A stretch of 64,000 nucleotides of DNA from Nitrospira_E sp052156535 (GTDB taxonomy: Bacteria; Nitrospirota; Nitrospiria; Nitrospirales; UBA8639). Positions 45,442 through 54,984 of this stretch are shown here, piece by piece (the stretch's first letter is position 1; every line of letters starts with the position of its first letter). Where the stretch lies: NCBI RefSeq assembly GCF_052156535.1, contig NZ_JBQKUP010000036.1, positions 1 to 64,000 on the forward strand, given 5' to 3'. The notes beneath the pieces were generated by a model. That model was not told where the DNA came from. It searched no databases and saw nothing but the letters and a program-made list of their open reading frames with translations. A program made the position numbers and the translations under genes.

Positions 45442-45665
45442 GTTTCACCTCCATTCAATAAGCTCAGAAAAGTTTAGATATGAGGCAGGAGGATCTCCAG
45501 TTGGATGCTCTCACCTCACCCATCCCTTCCGAGGGAAACGGTGAGGCGAAAGAGCCATACTCAACAGCGGCAGGGATTCAACTTCACTGCTCCGAGCCAG
45601 TCGTGAGACACTTCCCTCAGGAAGACTCTCGGGACACCAAGAAGCAGGGGCACCAGGATTGGTCT

Positions 45666-45962
45666 TCAGAAAGTCAGTGACGTCTGATTGATTGTCCGGG
45701 CAGTCTCAACTTGTTGGCAGCTTTCTTCCGCCAACATAAGTTGCCCGCTACTGGCATCTTGGGGAATTCTTCCCAGACAGGCTTTTAAAGTGTCCTGGAC
45801 ACTTCCCACCGCGATTTGCGTGAAACCTTGAGCCTGTGCCTCTGCAGAAGACATCGGTTCTGTTCCTTGTGGGGCGGCTAAAGTCAGTCCCGGTAGAATC
45901 AAAGAGATGAGCCCCATGGAGGCAACAAGAATGGTGCGTTTCATCAATAGAGTGTGTTTCAT
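45666..45962 (-). CDS. small exported protein
   Basis: 98 residues from ATG 45962, which follows GAAGGAG. The longer frame to 46013 lacks a better ribosome site. Residues 7-30 form a signal peptide ending around TLAAPQG. The mature part of about 70 residues has two cysteines (LKACLGRIPQ and AEESCQQVE) and is otherwise helical. I recognise no family. Confidence 0.6.
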   Translation of the reverse strand: MKHTLLMKRTILVASMGLISLILPGLTLAAPQGTEPMSSAEAQAQGFTQIAVGSVQDTLKACLGRIPQDASSGQLMLAEESCQQVETARTINQTSLTF

Positions 45963-46092
45963 GGTTATTCTCTCCTTCTTAAAAAAAAGGTAAAAAAGTG
46001 CACTCTGCGTCACATGGGTCCATGTGACGAGGCAAACAAGATTGGCAACCTGCCTAGAAAGTAAAGGTCCCTATTCCCTCAAAGGCAGATCC

Positions 46093-46188
46093 CTACACAG
46101 CAGAGGTTGGCCTCTCGCTAAAAGACGCATAAATGGCCGCACCCCAAAAGAGAAACATGAGGCCTAAGAGAGCTTCCATTGAATACAT
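46093..46188 (-). CDS. 31-aa membrane mini-protein
   Basis: ATG 46188 is preceded by AGAGGTG. The product has one transmembrane helix (ALLGLMFLFWGAAIYASF) and a short polar tail. It lies upstream of the small exported protein gene on the same strand. Size limits confidence. Confidence 0.4.
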   Translation of the reverse strand: MYSMEALLGLMFLFWGAAIYASFSERPTSAV

Positions 46189-46543
46189 AGTGTTCACCTC
46201 TTTCCTGGGACCGCAGGGGTCAGGAATGAACTCTCCCGGAACCTGATCTGACGACCAGCGTTACAATCGAAGCCGTTGATCGGCACCGATTGGTGAGAAG
46301 AGTTTAGGCGTAGGCTTGCGGAGACAGAGGAATCAGACGCGCAGGAAGGAAAGTTGAAGCGCGAGGGATAGGAGAGTCAACGTAGATTCATACGTCATAC
46401 ACTCACGCTATACCTTAAACGGGAGGGTGTCAAGGCAACACCATGTGTGTCTTTGAGTCAGTCGACAATTAAAGTGGATGATTCCCACAAGTCCTGCATG
46501 AATGAGAACCCGATCCGTGGAGAGATGGGAAAGACCGAGGACT
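46189..46543. other. intergenic region, no gene supported
   Basis: It lies between the mini-protein and the CobW-family gene, both on the minus strand. The frames present are shadows of neighbouring genes or have poor composition. No structured element was recognised. Confidence 0.3.
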
Positions 46544-47494
46544 CTATTTTCGGCGGATGGCGACCAGGCGGCCAAGCATTTCTTTGGGAAATTGCGAGGG
46601 AGGCGAGCTCAGATCAATGCGAGGACCAACGCCTTGAACCAGCTTCGGACCTTCTGAGGTGTTCACGATGCCTTTGATGCGAAGAGTGTTAAGCGGTTGA
46701 AGTTCTTGGATGAGCTGTTCGGGCGTGAGGTCGTCAGGAAAGGAGAGTTCCTCTGCTTGAAATTCCTCATGCGTGTGAGGAAGGAGTTCAGGTTTTCGTT
46801 GAGAGTTGGGTAAAACCTTTTTGGCGGGGAGGGAAGGAAAAACAATCGTCGTATCGATTTCCCCTTGAATGCTTCGAATCACTGGAGCACCAGGGGCCAT
46901 ATCCTGAAGAAGGTTTTCCAATCGGCCGATTGAGTCTGATGGAACTAAATCGACTTTATTGAAGACCAACAGATCTGCCGAAGAGACCTGTTGCTCAAAC
47001 GTGCCCTCCAAGTCTCGCCCGTGTGCCACTTGTTCCGCATTGACGACAACCACCGCTAAACTCTCACCCACCCACTCCGTGACGGGCTCACGCCAAAATG
47101 TCAGGAGCGTTTCGAAGGGTAAGGCCACGCCGGATGTTTCCACCACCACTCGATCCGGACGAATAGTTTCCCATAGATTCTGCAACGTGTTGAGTAATTC
47201 ACCGGAAAGCTGGCAGCACACACACCCTCCTTCCAGTTCCACATACCCTGGACCGCCTTCTTCTTGAAGCAGAGCCCGGTCAATGCCTAATTCACCAAAT
47301 TCATTCGAGATCACAGCCAATTTCAGCCCCTGTTGTTGAGCATCCGCAATTAAATGTTTAACAAGCGTCGTCTTGCCAGCCCCAAGGAAGCCGGACACCA
47401 CCAATGCCGGAACACCAAGATCTGGTCCAGCTTTTCCAGTTCGTGCAACAGCTTCTGGTTGTTCATTGTTCATGGAGGGTATGCTCATGAGCAC
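46544..47494 (-). CDS. CobW/COG0523-family GTPase (putative metallochaperone)
   Basis: A 316-residue G3E GTPase. Walker A is SGFLGAGKTTLVKHL. The metal-binding motif GGCVCCQLSGELL has the CXCC cysteines and FNKVDLVP is the guanine-specificity loop. The C-terminal domain (about 215-316) is shortened compared with zinc-homeostasis members and includes HTHEEFQAEEL. It probably delivers a metal such as zinc or cobalt to a client protein. The start is uncertain (GTG 47494 or ATG codons within the next 21 bases). It lies 32 bases after the SIMPL gene. Confidence 0.88.
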   Translation of the reverse strand: MLMSIPSMNNEQPEAVARTGKAGPDLGVPALVVSGFLGAGKTTLVKHLIADAQQQGLKLAVISNEFGELGIDRALLQEEGGPGYVELEGGCVCCQLSGELLNTLQNLWETIRPDRVVVETSGVALPFETLLTFWREPVTEWVGESLAVVVVNAEQVAHGRDLEGTFEQQVSSADLLVFNKVDLVPSDSIGRLENLLQDMAPGAPVIRSIQGEIDTTIVFPSLPAKKVLPNSQRKPELLPHTHEEFQAEELSFPDDLTPEQLIQELQPLNTLRIKGIVNTSEGPKLVQGVGPRIDLSSPPSQFPKEMLGRLVAIRRK

Positions 47495-47526
47495 TAAGGA
47501 CCGGAGTCAGATAAAGAGAGAATTGA

Positions 47527-48288
47527 TTACTTCTGACTGATTTCATACACCAGGAGGACGGAACCACGTATCGAGATTTCACCTGCCGACACCGATGCTT
47601 CTCCTCCGCTATCCATCGCCATCGCCATGCGGTATCGACCCTCAGGAGGGGATGGAGAAACGCCACCTTCCGAGACATTGATCATCCGAACCAATTTGAG
47701 GTTCAAGGCCTGAGCCAACGCTTCAGCTTTGGATTGGGCTTGGCCAGAAGCCTGTTTCAAGACTTCAAGCTTGGTGGGTTGTTCATTTTGCAAGCCCCAG
47801 GCAATGCCTGAAAATCTGTTGGCTCCAACCTGTAAGACCCGGTCCACGACCTTTCCCACCACCTCAAGATTACGCACCTCCACATTGACCTGGTGGACGA
47901 CACGATAGCCAATGATACGGGGAACACGGTTCTCTAACGTTCCATCGGTTGGACGCCGCGGGGGTGGTGGATATTCAGGAATGACATTCAAGGACGTCGT
48001 TTGAATGAACTCAGACGGAATATTAAACCGTCGGCACTCCTCCAAGACCTTCGCTACCCGCTCCTGATTCTCCTGTTGAACATCGGACAGTTTTTCTCCG
48101 ACTGTTTCGACCGCAAAACTCAACACCGCTTTATCAGGAGACACATTGATCATCCCCTCTGCGGAAACGGTTAATCGTGGAAGATTCTCTTCATTCGTTT
48201 CCGCCCACCCGGATACCGGGAGCAACAGCAATAAAAATCCCAGCACCACACCATTCACTAATGTTGAGGCATTCATGGTCGTAGACAT
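47527..48288 (-). CDS. SIMPL-domain (DUF541) periplasmic protein
   Basis: 253 residues from ATG 48288, which follows an AGGGGG run; the frame is open further upstream but lacks features there. A signal peptide (about residues 8-30, ending SGWAE) is followed by the SIMPL domain, with PRLTVSAEGMINVSPDKAVL, IIGYRVVHQVNVEVRNLE and QAQSKAEALAQALNLKLVRM. Family members are oligomeric periplasmic or outer-membrane proteins, some linked to oxidative stress. It probably shares a transcript with the CobW gene. Confidence 0.88.
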   Translation of the reverse strand: MSTTMNASTLVNGVVLGFLLLLLPVSGWAETNEENLPRLTVSAEGMINVSPDKAVLSFAVETVGEKLSDVQQENQERVAKVLEECRRFNIPSEFIQTTSLNVIPEYPPPPRRPTDGTLENRVPRIIGYRVVHQVNVEVRNLEVVGKVVDRVLQVGANRFSGIAWGLQNEQPTKLEVLKQASGQAQSKAEALAQALNLKLVRMINVSEGGVSPSPPEGRYRMAMAMDSGGEASVSAGEISIRGSVLLVYEISQK

Positions 48289-48328
48289 TGACAAACCCCC
48301 TGAATGTTTTTGAGAATGGCTTCTAGTT

Positions 48329-48511
48329 ATGACCAACACCGATTCTATTCCTCCTGTGACGCCCTCTGCCTCGGATCTGCCGGACCGTCTCTGCACCTGG
48401 TGTCAAACTGCTATGCTGAAACGTCTCGTAGGCGATGGTCGATTTATTCACTATACCTGCCCGAAATGTATTTTCCAGCATACGTCAAAAGTCTCCGCGC
48501 CCCAACCCTAG
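48329..48511 (+). CDS. 60-aa zinc-ribbon-like protein
   Basis: A short ORF with two Cys pairs (LCTWCQTAML and YTCPKCIFQH) spaced as in zinc ribbons, and an N-terminal polar region. The ribosome site is weak. It is divergent from the SIMPL gene. The regular cysteine pattern supports coding, but function is unknown. Confidence 0.5.
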   Translation: MTNTDSIPPVTPSASDLPDRLCTWCQTAMLKRLVGDGRFIHYTCPKCIFQHTSKVSAPQP

Positions 48512-48543
48512 CCTCACGGTGCCTTGCTGTGTTTGGCTCCTGA

Positions 48544-49779
48544 TTAAAACAAATTGGAAACAATGCGGGTGCCCCCTACCCAGGTGCCGATGAGACTCCC
48601 GATTGTGGGAAGGAGAAAGGCTAAAAATACACGAAGGAGTCGACTTTTCCACCACTTTCGTGGAATGGCAATATCTTCCGCCACCGTTTGAAACTCCCGC
48701 ACCAGAGGCGGTTGCAAATAAGCCTGGACAAACGCCGTGACATACCCGACTCCAATAACGGGGGTGAGACTGGTAAACGGTGCCGAGATGAATGCAGCGG
48801 CGATGGTGAGCGGATGAGCCATGGCCAACATCCCGCCAATCCCGCTGGGAATACCATTGGCCAAAATCCAAAACAATAAATTCTCTCCGGCAGCACTTAA
48901 CCCCTTTTGCCATCCAATCCAGGCAATGGACCCCACAATTAGAACCGGGATACTCCAACCCACGGCTTTCCAGACCGGAGAGACGGGCTGGATGCTTTCC
49001 AGCTCCTCCAAGTCCACCGGCTCCCGGCCATGCAATGTGCGGCAAATGCCTTCCACATGCCCTGCGCCAACCACGGCGACAATCCTGGACCCTGCCGCAT
49101 CGGCAATTTTTTTAGCTAAATAATGATCCCTCTCGTCAATGAGCACCGTTTTGAGCGTCGGCACCTCTTTCCCTAGGTCCTTCATCATTTCTGAAAGCAC
49201 ATCCTGCTTTTTAAGGTTCCGAATCTCCTCTTCGGAGACTTCTGTGGTATCAAAGATACTCAGCATGAGCGAAGACATTAACAGACTTTTTCGCCAAAAT
49301 GGGGTGTTGCGCCAGGCACGACGCATCGTCACCCGCACGTCCCGGTCGGCGAGGGTCACGGGAATATCATGCTTGTCGGCCATTCGAATGGCCTCCAGCA
49401 TTTCAGTACCTGGAATGACGCCCAATTTATCTCCCAACCGTTTTTGGAAGGAAGACAAAATAAGATTGACCATCAGCGTACTGAGCTGCTGCTTGCGGAT
49501 GATTTCCTTGATGTCCAATGATTCCCATCGATTGGGATGCGAAATGGCTTCAAAACGCTTGGCATCCAATTCTACACAAACACGGTCGGGATGCTCCTGT
49601 TCAATGACGAGTTTGACCAAATCCACAGATTCTTGTGACACATGGGCCGTGCCAATAAGAATTACGGTCTTCCCATACACGGACAGACACAAGACATCAG
49701 CCTCGTACTGTCCCACCAAGCCTGTGGATGGTTCCGACACAATTCCTGGTGGGGTATAATCTGAATTTTTCATGGGCAC
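48544..49779 (-). CDS. TraB/PrgY-family membrane protein
   Basis: A 411-residue protein. The N-terminal soluble domain has the family motif VILIGTAHVSQESVDLV, CVELDAKRFEA and VVGAGHVEGICRTLHG. The C-terminal 140 residues hold several membrane helices (PVLIVGSIAWIGWQ, FLAFLLPTIGSLIG). PrgY limits pheromone signalling in enterococci. In other bacteria a peptidase-like role is suspected from conserved His/Glu residues of the fold. The role here is unknown. Confidence 0.88.
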   Translation of the reverse strand: MPMKNSDYTPPGIVSEPSTGLVGQYEADVLCLSVYGKTVILIGTAHVSQESVDLVKLVIEQEHPDRVCVELDAKRFEAISHPNRWESLDIKEIIRKQQLSTLMVNLILSSFQKRLGDKLGVIPGTEMLEAIRMADKHDIPVTLADRDVRVTMRRAWRNTPFWRKSLLMSSLMLSIFDTTEVSEEEIRNLKKQDVLSEMMKDLGKEVPTLKTVLIDERDHYLAKKIADAAGSRIVAVVGAGHVEGICRTLHGREPVDLEELESIQPVSPVWKAVGWSIPVLIVGSIAWIGWQKGLSAAGENLLFWILANGIPSGIGGMLAMAHPLTIAAAFISAPFTSLTPVIGVGYVTAFVQAYLQPPLVREFQTVAEDIAIPRKWWKSRLLRVFLAFLLPTIGSLIGTWVGGTRIVSNLF

Positions 49780-49900
49780 ACCATGGCATATCCGGCAAGG
49801 AACTTGTCAAGCTTCATAGTTATCGATCACAATACTTTCATTAAAATTGAATTCAGCGCCTACCAAAAGACCCTTTCAGCACGACGACATGGAGGTTTGA

Positions 49901-50104
49901 GTGCCATCCGAATCTCAACGACCCGTTCAACGTCCTCCCATTTGGATGTGGATCAGTGCCGATGGAGGACGATGGCGAATTAATCATACACCGAACGGTG
50001 TGTGGTCCTGTCGGATTGGTCTCGGGGGAAAACGCGTGGGATCTTGGAAAACCGGACTTCCTCCTAGCCTGGATTCCTGGCCCAAAGGCAACAATCAGGA
50101 ATAG
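49901..50104 (+). CDS. 67-aa hypothetical protein
   Basis: GTG 49901 follows GGAGG with five bases between. The product is Trp/Gly/Arg-rich (RPPIWMWISADGGRWRINHT), without signal or membrane helix, and looks like a small beta domain. I do not recognise it. It lies divergent to the TraB-family gene. Confidence 0.5.
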   Translation: MPSESQRPVQRPPIWMWISADGGRWRINHTPNGVWSCRIGLGGKRVGSWKTGLPPSLDSWPKGNNQE

Positions 50105-50139
50105 GGGAATCCCCTTGCATTGAATTTCTCCTGTGAAAA

Positions 50140-50451
50140 TTACAAATCAAACAAAAAGTTGACATTATCCCCGCCAAAGGCTTTAACCGTTCCCTCAATG
50201 ACTTTTTCGTTCTCTGAATACACCCACACCGCCACATCCGATAATCCGGTGAGCCGCTTCATCTGTTCCATGAGGACCAGGATAATTTTCCGCCCTCGTT
50301 CGCGATCGGCTGACAAACGATGAAACAGTCCCTGCGTGACATGGAGTTGGAGAAGATGACCCTTCACAATCACATTGGTAATCTCAGGATTTTGTCCCAT
50401 TTGGGTTTTAATGGCATCCACGATCTCTTCATTCGATTTTTGGGTTTTCAT
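50140..50451 (-). CDS. 103-aa hypothetical protein
   Basis: I take ATG 50451 as start, since upstream codons of the open frame overlap the aminopeptidase remnant and read as noise. The product is soluble with alternating helix and strand (DAIKTQMGQNPEITNVIVKG, RKIILVLMEQMKRLTG). The family was not recognised. It lies 55 bases downstream of the pepP remnant on the same strand. Confidence 0.6.
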   Translation of the reverse strand: MKTQKSNEEIVDAIKTQMGQNPEITNVIVKGHLLQLHVTQGLFHRLSADRERGRKIILVLMEQMKRLTGLSDVAVWVYSENEKVIEGTVKAFGGDNVNFLFDL

Positions 50452-50506
50452 AATATAAATAGCTCCAGTTTGACTATGTTGCGCAGCATGGAAGGAATTG
50501 GCGGAT

Positions 50507-50803
50507 TTAACTGAGAGGTTGCGTCGCGTGCTCCAACCAAGCACGCGTATCCGTATCCAGGACAGATTGGAGTTCCGCCCACACCCGAGCATGATAGGTA
50601 TCCACCCACTGTCGTTCGTTGAGCGATAACACCTCCATGGCAATGAGGGCTCGCTCAAATGGCACAATCGTCAGGGTATCAAAGGCAAGAAACCTCCGCG
50701 ATGAGTTCTTGAAAGACTCATCCTCCACCACCGTCACCAGGTTTTCCAAGCGAATCCCATAGGCACCGGTTTGGTAATAACCCGGTTCATTTGACACAAT
50801 CAT
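50507..50803 (-). pseudogene. C-terminal remnant of an Xaa-Pro aminopeptidase gene
   Basis: The 98-codon frame starts directly at MIVSNEPGYYQTGAYGIRLE, which is the end of the M24 metallopeptidase domain. It includes two of the metal-binding Glu residues (SNEPG and LENL). It aligns end to end with the last 96 residues of the intact enzyme at 52368-54146. Upstream of this point the homology stops abruptly, so the N-terminal domains and the other metal ligands are gone. It is more G+C-rich than the intact paralogue. Confidence 0.8.
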
Positions 50804-51252
50804 CCATGAAGTGGAAACTTGCCAAAATGGATGGTGGTCTTTGGCTCAGCCCAAGATGCCATGGAGTTGAACCCTGGAGAAATGGAGGCCAGTTTCGCCT
50901 CTTCCATTTTGTAAATTTGCCCAATTATCAAGAGTTTCTCTTTTTTTTTAATATCACAATAAAATAAATTATTGGATTCTTCCTTCTTGGATTTTGCTTT
51001 TATGTTCAAGATAATTTGTTCTACAAGTCATTTGATTTGTTCTCTTGTCTAAATCCTTTTTGGATCACTTACATACGAAATATGCTCCACCATAATAAAC
51101 AAAGAAATGTTAATTATCTTATAAATTGGATATGGCAAAAATACATGGATGATGAAATTTTTATGGTTTTAGTCTCACTTATTAAAGCCATATCAATAAA
51201 CTTTTTCCTAATAACCTTGTCAATACTATCCACAGCAGAATGGAGGTTCAAC

Positions 51253-51951
51253 ATGATGGCACCAGAATCAATCGACTGGGGAATGTGGGGAGCGTTGATA
51301 ACCACAATTTCTCTTGGGCTAATGGTGGTTTCCCTCCTAATCTCTCTCCTTGCGATTGTTGGGTGGAATTGGATCACAGATACCGTTAAAGAACAAGTCA
51401 GAAGGCAGACCTCTGTAATCGAGGAACGTTTGACGGATGTAATCAACAAGAAGGATAAAAGGCTAAGAGCTCTTCTTGATGCCAATATTGGTTGGCTCCA
51501 CTGGCGAGAATACGAAGTCACCAAGGAAAAATTATATTTAGATTCTTCGATCTCTCAAACTCAAAAGGCACATGACCTGCTTGAAAGCTTAGATAATGAG
51601 AAATATTCCAAGCTAATGTTGACCACAAAAAACAATCTTGTGCATTTCTATTCCGAGCGAGGAGACCAAAAGGACGCCGCTAAGGCAACAAAATTGGTTG
51701 AAGATATAACTAAAGACCCAAAAATTAGCCCAGACACAGCTTGGCTTTTAAGCTGTGCTTTTGCTGTTGTCAGATTCCACAATTATTATGAAAAAGAGGG
51801 CCTCGAAAAACTTAATTATTGGAGACTGCAAATTCAAACCCTTTCGCAAACTCCTGAGGTCAAAAACTCACCTCTACTTTCTTCATTTGCAGAAAGAGAA
51901 TTGCAATTAATTTCGGATGTATTAAGTGAAGTTGAGAAACCTCAAACCTAG
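51253..51951 (+). CDS. membrane-anchored protein with helical-repeat domain, AT-rich
   Basis: I prefer ATG 51253, which follows GGAGG by six bases (232 residues). An open frame reaches back to TTG 51016 and would add another membrane helix. The product has one strong membrane helix (residues about 14-40), a coiled coil (EQVRRQTSVIEERLTDVIN) and a C-terminal helical region that may be TPR-like. Low G+C and its place between an aminopeptidase remnant and its paralogue suggest that this segment was acquired. The function is unknown. Confidence 0.6.
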   Translation: MMAPESIDWGMWGALITTISLGLMVVSLLISLLAIVGWNWITDTVKEQVRRQTSVIEERLTDVINKKDKRLRALLDANIGWLHWREYEVTKEKLYLDSSISQTQKAHDLLESLDNEKYSKLMLTTKNNLVHFYSERGDQKDAAKATKLVEDITKDPKISPDTAWLLSCAFAVVRFHNYYEKEGLEKLNYWRLQIQTLSQTPEVKNSPLLSSFAERELQLISDVLSEVEKPQT

Positions 51952-52367
51952 AGTAATGTCCCATATTTATGCCAAAAGTTTCCTGAGCATTGGCGAGGGT
52001 CCAATCTGCATTCGCTTATACCAGAAACCCGAATTCATTATTAGACTTCGCTCATAGTTATTTATCATTTCAGAATATTATCCACGCTAAATAGATAGAC
52101 CATAACACCGACACAAGGTACCGTTCCCCATCCTTGTGGAATCGGCATATATAAGCAAGTCTCTCAACCGCCGCCTAGTTTAATCCTAGTATAGGCAATC
52201 AATCATCTGGAGGAGGAACTGGAGGGATCACTGTTTACCTCATGTTAATATATTGCTATTGGGCACACAAAAAAATTTTCCAATTGTAATCGTACCTTAT
52301 AAATAGAGCAACAATCTTGCTTATAAAATAAGCAGGATTCAACTCCTGGGTTCAATCATAAAGGAAA
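51952..52367. other. AT-rich intergenic region, no gene supported
   Basis: It lies between the converging membrane-protein and aminopeptidase genes. I found no inverted repeats that would mark a transposon end and no coding frame. Confidence 0.3.
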
Positions 52368-54146
52368 TTACATACAAGTTTCCTGCTTCAACCAGGCAGA
52401 AGTCTTACTGTCAACCAATGGACATATCTCTTTGTTAACAAGATCATAGTATTCGGCCAACCACCCTTTTTCTTCACGTGTAAGTAAGGATTTTTCAATT
52501 AACCTTTTGTCATATGGCACTAAGGTTAAAGTTTTAAAATGAAGGAATTTTTGCTCCTGAAGCTCACGTTTACTACTGTCAACAACTACCATTAAATTTT
52601 CAATTCTAATCCCATATTCTCCTTTCTTATAGAACCCAGGCTCATTAGATAAAACCATACCTTCCTGCAATGGAACCATGCTGGCCACCTTTGAAACTCT
52701 TTGTGGCCCTTCATGGACACTCAAATAACAACCAACCCCATGGCCTGTAGCATGATCGTAGTCTATGCCCACCTGCCATAAAGGTAATCTTGCAATAGCA
52801 TCTAGTTGTAGTCCACTTGTTCCTCTGGGAAAATGGATTTTACTCAAAGCAATATGTCCCTTCAAAACGTGGGTGTAACGAGATTTTTGCTCGTCGGTTG
52901 GTCTTCCTATGGCTACAGTTCTTGTAACGTCAGTTGTTCCACCTAGGTATTGCCCTCCTGAATCAACCAGATATAAGTCACCAGGTTTTAAAAAACGGTT
53001 TGTTTTCTCGGTTGCATGATAGTGAACTATTGCCCCGTGAGGTCCAGAAGCAGAAATAGTTGGAAAACTTAAATCCAAACAAGATGGAGTCTCGCGTCGA
53101 ATGGCATCTAGCCGATTTTGAGCATCCAATTCAGTTAAACGACCTTTAGCTCCATCCTTTGCAAGCCATGCTAAAAACTGACACACGGCCGCACCATCCC
53201 ACCGATGAACTTCTTGGATTCCTTTTATTTCTGTTTGATTCTTGCAGGCTTTAGGAATAGTGCAAGGGTCCCTTCCATTTACTACTATTCCACCTCCCTT
53301 TTTGAGGCGTTCTACAATCCAAGAAGGTGACTTTTCATTATCACACAGGATCTTAAGTTTCCGAACTGCAAGATCATCAAGCACTGCTTTAAATGAATGT
53401 GTAGGGTAAATAGTAACATCTTGGCCCAAATGCTTCGTTATTTTTCCATTAATCTTTTTGGGATTGGTAAACAGTATTAACGAACCATCTGTATAAAAAA
53501 CGGCAAACCCAAGAGAAACGGGTACATAGGGCACATCTCTACCTCGAATATTTAGTAACCATGCAATCGAATCTGGAGCTGTTAAAACTGCAGCACCAAT
53601 ATTTTCTGCTTTTAACCCTAAACTAATTTGTTCCCGCTTTTTCTTAGACGAGCGACCAGCATGCTCCAAGGGGTAAGAACTAGTTAGAGTTATTGGTTCT
53701 TCAGGGCGATCCTTCCAAATTGCATCAATAGGATTAGATTCACAACTGACTAATTGCACTCCTGCATGACAACAAACCCTCTTTAATTCATTTACTTCTT
53801 CAAAAGTATGCAGCCATGGATCATATCCTAGCTTGTCCCCATTCTTTAAAGTGGAAGCAATCCATTCCGTCAACGGTTGATCCCTCTTGTGAAAAACTTT
53901 GAAAATTTTTGGATCTATCTCGTTTTGGACTTGAAGAATATACCGGCCATCAACAAAAATCGCTGCCTGCTTTCGAAGTATTATTGCAGTCCCGTCTGAC
54001 CCTGTAAAACCGGTCAACCAAGCCAGGCGCTCAGCACAGGGAGGAAGATACTCATTCTGATATTCATCTGCATGCGGAACGATGAATCCCGTCAGATTCT
54101 GTCGCTGCAATTCAAGTCTCAATGCCTCAAGTGGTTTTTTGTTCAT
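52368..54146 (-). CDS. Xaa-Pro aminopeptidase (M24B family)
   Basis: 592 residues from ATG 54146, which follows AAGGA; the frame is open to 54173. Two creatinase-type N-terminal domains (about 1-300) precede the M24 catalytic domain. Metal ligands are seen in VDSGGQYLGGTTDVTRTVAI (two Asp), ATGHGVGCYLSVHEGP (His), LSNEPGFY (Glu) and RIENLMVV (Glu). It removes N-terminal residues before proline. Its A+T content is higher than in core genes here, and a truncated G+C-richer paralogue lies 1.5 kb away. Replacement of a native gene by an acquired one is plausible. Confidence 0.93.
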   Translation of the reverse strand: MNKKPLEALRLELQRQNLTGFIVPHADEYQNEYLPPCAERLAWLTGFTGSDGTAIILRKQAAIFVDGRYILQVQNEIDPKIFKVFHKRDQPLTEWIASTLKNGDKLGYDPWLHTFEEVNELKRVCCHAGVQLVSCESNPIDAIWKDRPEEPITLTSSYPLEHAGRSSKKKREQISLGLKAENIGAAVLTAPDSIAWLLNIRGRDVPYVPVSLGFAVFYTDGSLILFTNPKKINGKITKHLGQDVTIYPTHSFKAVLDDLAVRKLKILCDNEKSPSWIVERLKKGGGIVVNGRDPCTIPKACKNQTEIKGIQEVHRWDGAAVCQFLAWLAKDGAKGRLTELDAQNRLDAIRRETPSCLDLSFPTISASGPHGAIVHYHATEKTNRFLKPGDLYLVDSGGQYLGGTTDVTRTVAIGRPTDEQKSRYTHVLKGHIALSKIHFPRGTSGLQLDAIARLPLWQVGIDYDHATGHGVGCYLSVHEGPQRVSKVASMVPLQEGMVLSNEPGFYKKGEYGIRIENLMVVVDSSKRELQEQKFLHFKTLTLVPYDKRLIEKSLLTREEKGWLAEYYDLVNKEICPLVDSKTSAWLKQETCM

Positions 54147-54287
54147 AAGATCCTTTTTTTTCTTTATCCACACTTATTATCGCATCCAAACCGTCGTCAT
54201 TCCCACATAGATATTTAAATAGGAGGATAGCATATTCCTTCTTGATCTTTCCGATTAACCTTTAAAAAGTGCGGAAAATTATGAAAT

Positions 54288-54686
54288 CTATTGGATGGCT
54301 TGCAAGGCAGTCTCTTCAGTGGGATAGGTCGGAATCAGTTCGGGAAAGTTTGCGTCTTCGAGTAAGGTTTTCACCGGCTGTTGGGGCTCTACGACACTCA
54401 TGGCCATATGATTGTCATTCAAGTCAAGGTAGGCGAGCACCAATCCCCCCAACCCAATGGTGTCCATGAACGTCACGCCCTCCATATTAAAAATGATATG
54501 CCTGGCGCCGGAGAACCTGGCGGATTTCACCATCCCCTGGAACACTTTCCGAGAGTACGCGGTCACCCGTCCTGAAATCATCAAGACCAGCGTTGTATCT
54601 TGCATTCGTTCGGCTACTTGCATCTCGACACCAGGGGTTATTTTGTTCTTTTCGGCAATTTCCTCCGATTCTTGCTGAATGCCCAC
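54288..54686 (-). CDS. STAS-domain protein (anti-sigma-factor antagonist type)
   Basis: A 132-residue protein starting at GTG 54686, with AGGA upstream. The STAS fold is recognisable from LVLMISGRVTAYSRKVFQGM, HIIFNMEGVTFMDTIGLGGL and the Leu/Asn-rich helix that follows. The usual phosphorylatable Ser of the DSSGLG turn is Thr here (DTIGLG). It may take part in partner switching. The cognate kinase or phosphatase is not adjacent. Confidence 0.85.
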   Translation of the reverse strand: MGIQQESEEIAEKNKITPGVEMQVAERMQDTTLVLMISGRVTAYSRKVFQGMVKSARFSGARHIIFNMEGVTFMDTIGLGGLVLAYLDLNDNHMAMSVVEPQQPVKTLLEDANFPELIPTYPTEETALQAIQ

Positions 54687-54984
54687 GATTTCCTCATGAT
54701 GTCGAGGGTCTTGTGCCTACACAGGTAGACAGTCCCATTATGGAAAGCGCATTATGACGGATCTTGGGCCGCCTACTGGCAAACAACAAACTTAATTGAC
54801 GAAGAAACTGAGAGAAAATACAGAAAATCGCGCCTGAGCGGCAGAAAACCGTCGGAGTGGCAGGGAGAAGGCAACCGAGGCTCACAGGGGAATATTCCCC
54901 CCACAAGATGAGCCTCGTACCAGATCAGAATCTCCTTATCAATACTCTCCATCACCATCTCCTACATTTGCGACAACTTCGATT

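Noticed and set aside
50804..52367. Third IS1595-type transposon around the AT-rich membrane-protein gene
   Set aside because: No transposase, no paired inverted repeats and no target duplication could be found at the edges.
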